Below, in pieces: positions 34,114 through 37,014 of a DNA stretch of 37,014 bases. Source of the DNA: Verrucomicrobiota bacterium (GTDB taxonomy: Bacteria > Verrucomicrobiota > Verrucomicrobiia > Limisphaerales > UBA1096); contig JACNJE010000084.1 in assembly GCA_014382705.1 (NCBI GenBank), positions 1 to 37,014 of the forward strand, in the 5' to 3' direction. How positions within the stretch are numbered: the first letter of the stretch is position 1; each line of letters opens with the position of its first letter. A program made the translations under genes and the position numbers. The notes below the pieces were generated by a model. It saw only the letters and a program-made list of their open reading frames with translations, searched no databases and was not told the origin of the DNA.

Positions 34114-35784
34114 ATGAGTAGTTACTCACAGGTTTTAGTGGAGAAAGGGTTGGTGTCCTTGGAGGACATCGACTCCGCCGAACGAATGCGTGAGGAACAA
34201 GGGCTACGCTTGGACCAAGCATTGATTCAAAACGGTGCGATTACCGAACAGGCATTTCTTGAGGTAATGGGGGAGCGGCTTGATTTCGACGTAATTGACC
34301 TGCCCGGCGTGGACATCGCGGCAGATGTCATCCAAACGCTGCCGTCGCGTTTTGTTTATCGCAACCATCTTGCACCCATCGCTCGTGAAAACGGCACGCT
34401 TAAGGTGGTTACCAGTGACCCGTTCAACCTTTATGTGTTTGACGAGATCAAGCTGTTGACTGGGTTGGAAGTGCAGCCGGTGCTTGCTCCACGTGGTGAG
34501 ATCGACAAGGTCATCAAGGATCACTACGGGGTCGGTGGCGACACAATCGAGGAGATGGCAGGGGGTGATGATTACTCACTCACCGGTTCGGAGGAGGACA
34601 GCCAGGATCTGTTGCAAATGGCGCAGGAGGCGAGTGTAATCAAGTTTGTCAATGAGATCATCCTCGAGGCGATCAACGAGAGAGCGAGCGACATCCATAT
34701 CGAGCCGTTTGAGAAGGCGCTCTCCATTCGCTATCGCATCGACGGAGTATTGCGTGAGGCCGCTGTCCCACCCCAGATCAACCGCTTTAAGGCGGCGATT
34801 ATCAGTCGCATCAAGATTCTCTCGAATATGAATATCGCCGAGCGTCGGCTACCGCAGGACGGTCGGATTAAGTTCACGGTAGGAAGCCGGCAGGTGGACG
34901 TACGCGTGAGTGTGATCCCAATGATTTTCGGCGAAGGCGTCGTAATGCGAATCCTTGACAAGGCGACCGTTCTTTACAGCCTGCCGGAGTTGGGGTTGGG
35001 CGAGGAAACGTATGCACAATTCCAGACTCTAATCATCAAGCCGCACGGCATAATGCTCGTCACAGGCCCGACCGGCAGCGGTAAAACGACCACGCTTTAT
35101 GCTGCGCTCAATGCGATCGTTGGTACGGAGAAGAAAGTGATCACCACCGAGGATCCGGTGGAGTATAACCTTGATGGTGTAAACCAAATACCGGTCGATC
35201 ACAAGGTTGGCATGTCGTTCGCCATGGGTCTTCGCGCCATTCTGCGGCATGATCCAGACGTTGTGATGATCGGTGAGATCCGGGACCTCGAGACTGCGCA
35301 GGCGGCCACTCAGGCTTCACTGACCGGCCATCTGGTTTTGTCTACACTACACACCAATGACGCGGCTTCAGCAGCGACCCGGTTGATCGACATGGGTGTC
35401 GAGCCGTTTCTCGTCAGCAGTACTCTCAGTGGAGTGATGGCGCAGCGCTTGGTACGCGTGATCTGTCCCAATTGCAAAACTGAGCAGAACCCTGGGGAGG
35501 CGAAAGTTCCCAAGTCCGCCGGTTTTTCAAAGGGAGACAAGCTATTTCATGGCAGCGGTTGTCGCCAATGCCGAAACAGCGGGTATAGTGGTCGTACAGG
35601 TCTATACGAATTACTGATGATGAATGAGGAGTTGGGTGAGAAAATCATCCAGCGAGTTGCAGCCAGTGAATTGGTGCGGATCGGGCGCGCCAACGGCATG
35701 CGTTTACTCAGCGAGGATGGATGGCTTAAGGTAAAGCAAGGGCATACCACTCTCGAGGAAGTTATGCGTGTGACTGCGGCATAG
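34114..35784 (+). CDS. gspE: Type II secretion / type IV pilus assembly ATPase GspE (PulE/PilB family)
   Basis: 556 residues from the ATG at 34114 (MSSYSQVLVEKG). The frame is open 28 codons further up but that stretch lacks family likeness. The N-terminal GspE_N/MshEN-like domain (YSQVLVEKGLVSLEDIDSA..., QNGAITEQAFLEVMGERLDFDVIDL) precedes the ATPase core. Walker A GPTGSGKT is at 318-325; the Asp box region EDPVEY, Walker B MIGEIRD and the His box LSTLHTNDA follow. A four-cysteine zinc motif (CPNC around 450, then CRQC) is as in GspE and PilB. This cytoplasmic hexameric ATPase powers pseudopilus or pilus assembly through GspF, encoded next. The 163-bp gap to the lipoprotein gene could hold an internal promoter but shows no clear signal. 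Confidence 0.96.
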   Translation: MSSYSQVLVEKGLVSLEDIDSAERMREEQGLRLDQALIQNGAITEQAFLEVMGERLDFDVIDLPGVDIAADVIQTLPSRFVYRNHLAPIARENGTLKVVTSDPFNLYVFDEIKLLTGLEVQPVLAPRGEIDKVIKDHYGVGGDTIEEMAGGDDYSLTGSEEDSQDLLQMAQEASVIKFVNEIILEAINERASDIHIEPFEKALSIRYRIDGVLREAAVPPQINRFKAAIISRIKILSNMNIAERRLPQDGRIKFTVGSRQVDVRVSVIPMIFGEGVVMRILDKATVLYSLPELGLGEETYAQFQTLIIKPHGIMLVTGPTGSGKTTTLYAALNAIVGTEKKVITTEDPVEYNLDGVNQIPVDHKVGMSFAMGLRAILRHDPDVVMIGEIRDLETAQAATQASLTGHLVLSTLHTNDAASAATRLIDMGVEPFLVSSTLSGVMAQRLVRVICPNCKTEQNPGEAKVPKSAGFSKGDKLFHGSGCRQCRNSGYSGRTGLYELLMMNEELGEKIIQRVAASELVRIGRANGMRLLSEDGWLKVKQGHTTLEEVMRVTAA

Positions 35785-35794
35785 CCTAAATGTC

Positions 35795-36997
35795 ATGCCC
35801 AAGTTTCAGTATACAGCAAGAAACTTAAACGGCGGAAAAGTCGCTGGTCTTATTGAGGCCGATGGAGAAGGTGCTGCCATTCAGTTACTGGAGCGGAAGG
35901 AACTTTACCCGGTCGATATCTGGAACACCGATGACAAAGCCGACAATAGGTTATTTCGTGGCCGCATCTCGAACCGGGATCTTGGCGTCATGTATGGGCA
36001 GTTATCCGATCTGCTCGGCTCCGGCGTTCCTTTACTGCGAGCACTCAAGTCGATCGTCAAGTCCACTGTTAATAAACGTCTCAATGGAGTACTAGGTGAT
36101 ATTCACAACTCAGTGGCGGACGGCAAGTCGTTGTACGAGTCCATGGCTGAGCACCAAAATATTTTTCCCGCGCTGCATACTGTCATGGTGCAAGCCGGCG
36201 AGCGGGCTAGCTTCATTGAGGAAGTGCTGGAAAGCTTGTCTGTGTTCCTCGAGCGTCTTGACGAACTACGGGGCAAAGTCCTCGGTGCGCTAATTTATCC
36301 CGTTATGCTCGTGATGTTGGGCGGCACGGTGATGGTTGCCGCGTTGGTTTTGTTTGTGCCTAAGTTTGAGCCGATGCTTGTCGGGATTGAAAAGCCAATG
36401 CCGACTGAGGTAATCTTCTTTCTCAGCGAGAGTATTCGAAACTATTGGGCGATCATTGCGGCTGCCGTAGGAGGGCTGGCCGCGTTCTTTTGGAGCGCCC
36501 TTCAGAGCCAAGCAAGCAAGCGAGCGATGGAGCGCTGGCGACTCAAGATTCCAGTAGCCGGTACGGCTATGCGCATGGTCGCGATCACCCGGTTTTGCCG
36601 AATCCTCGGCACGATGCTGGCCAACGGCGTGCCGATCCTACAGGCCTTGGCCATCAGTCGTGACGCAACCGGTTCAGCGCTGCTCGCGGAGAATATCGAC
36701 GACGCCATTAAAAACGTCCGCGCAGGCGAGCCGCTTACAGAACCACTTAAGGGTGGCGGCCTTTTCCCCGAGCAGGTGCTTGCGATGATTTCCGTTGCCG
36801 AGGAGTCGAACCAGTTGCAAAAAGTGCTGCTGCATATTGCTGACTCAGTGGAGCGTCGCACCAACCAACAGGTGGATCAGGCCGTGCGCCTGATCGAACC
36901 GGTGATCCTCTGCATGGTCGCCGCCGGTATAGGCTTCTTAGCGCTTGGCCTTCTCTTGCCAATTTTCACAATGGCCAGTTCGCTTGGCCAAGGTTGA
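35795..36997 (+). CDS. gspF: Type II secretion system inner-membrane platform protein GspF (PilC family)
   Basis: 400 residues, the usual GspF/PilC length, so the gene is complete. The N-terminus PKFQYTARNLNGGKVAGLIEADGEGAAIQLLERKELYPVDI is characteristic. Two T2SSF repeats follow: DLGVMYGQLSDLLGSGVPLLRALKSI and, in the second half, TRFCRILGTMLANGVPILQALAISRDATG. Three transmembrane segments are visible (around 165-190, 210-235 and the C-terminus FLALGLLLPIFTMASSLG). It forms the platform that GspE turns to assemble pseudopilins. It is 10 bp after gspE and part of the same operon. The final SSLGQG is encoded by a TTGGCCAA core at 36984-36991, the only one in the last 5 kb. Pseudopilin genes would be expected beyond the window. 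Confidence 0.96.
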   Translation: MPKFQYTARNLNGGKVAGLIEADGEGAAIQLLERKELYPVDIWNTDDKADNRLFRGRISNRDLGVMYGQLSDLLGSGVPLLRALKSIVKSTVNKRLNGVLGDIHNSVADGKSLYESMAEHQNIFPALHTVMVQAGERASFIEEVLESLSVFLERLDELRGKVLGALIYPVMLVMLGGTVMVAALVLFVPKFEPMLVGIEKPMPTEVIFFLSESIRNYWAIIAAAVGGLAAFFWSALQSQASKRAMERWRLKIPVAGTAMRMVAITRFCRILGTMLANGVPILQALAISRDATGSALLAENIDDAIKNVRAGEPLTEPLKGGGLFPEQVLAMISVAEESNQLQKVLLHIADSVERRTNQQVDQAVRLIEPVILCMVAAGIGFLALGLLLPIFTMASSLGQG

Positions 36998-37014
36998 AAT
37001 AGCCTGGTTCAACC

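Overview
The window looks like a chromosomal segment of a Gram-negative bacterium of the PVC group, most probably Verrucomicrobiota (Limisphaerales/Pedosphaera-like). The grounds are a prepilin with the [28 protein letters not shown]-type N-terminus and a C-terminal DGHVE motif, two secreted formylglycine sulfatases side by side, a metzincin-type secreted protease, a DUF255 lipoprotein and a general-secretion (type II secretion/type IV pilus-like) operon. The assignment is by family resemblance only. No tRNA, rRNA or insertion sequence was seen.

Layout. 1-330: a short 66-bp-period repeat array (two identical 36-bp repeats, 30-bp spacers; CRISPR-like relic) and a perfect 24-bp-arm hairpin. 329-5335: minus-strand housekeeping genes (CysQ-type phosphatase, HrpB helicase, RibBA). 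5506-12368: plus-strand genes (metzincin protease, DUF4160/DUF2442/small KOW-like trio, Nramp-like transporter, degenerate protein kinase, GYF_2+CD225-like membrane protein). 12385-16627: minus-strand CoaB-like ligase, DUF255 thioredoxin-fold lipoprotein, GT4 glycosyltransferase. 16758-20572: two sulfatases and a prepilin-like protein. 21022-36997: a secretion operon made of a giant secretin, a small lipoprotein, a GspE ATPase and a GspF inner-membrane protein.

The two standout signals are these. (1) A 4130-residue secretin, about six times the length of a normal GspD. It has one N0-like domain, about 45 consecutive N1-type modules and a normal secretin barrel domain, and is co-encoded with a candidate pilotin-like lipoprotein, GspE and GspF. 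(2) A genome-signature palindrome, TTGGCCAA, usually extended to CGCTTGGCCAAGCG. By hand count it occurs about 45 times in 37 kb, where fewer than one is expected from base composition. It lies both between genes and in frame inside them, including in the signal peptides of both sulfatases and in linkers of the giant secretin. It is nearly absent from the Nramp-kinase-GYF block and from the 3' end of the secretion operon.

The working picture is a chromosome shaped by a highly iterated palindrome, carrying polysaccharide sulfatases and a general-secretion machine whose outer-membrane channel has an extraordinarily extended periplasmic part. Start codons were revised where signal peptides, overlaps or ribosome-binding sites favoured a different position. 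All counts were made by eye.
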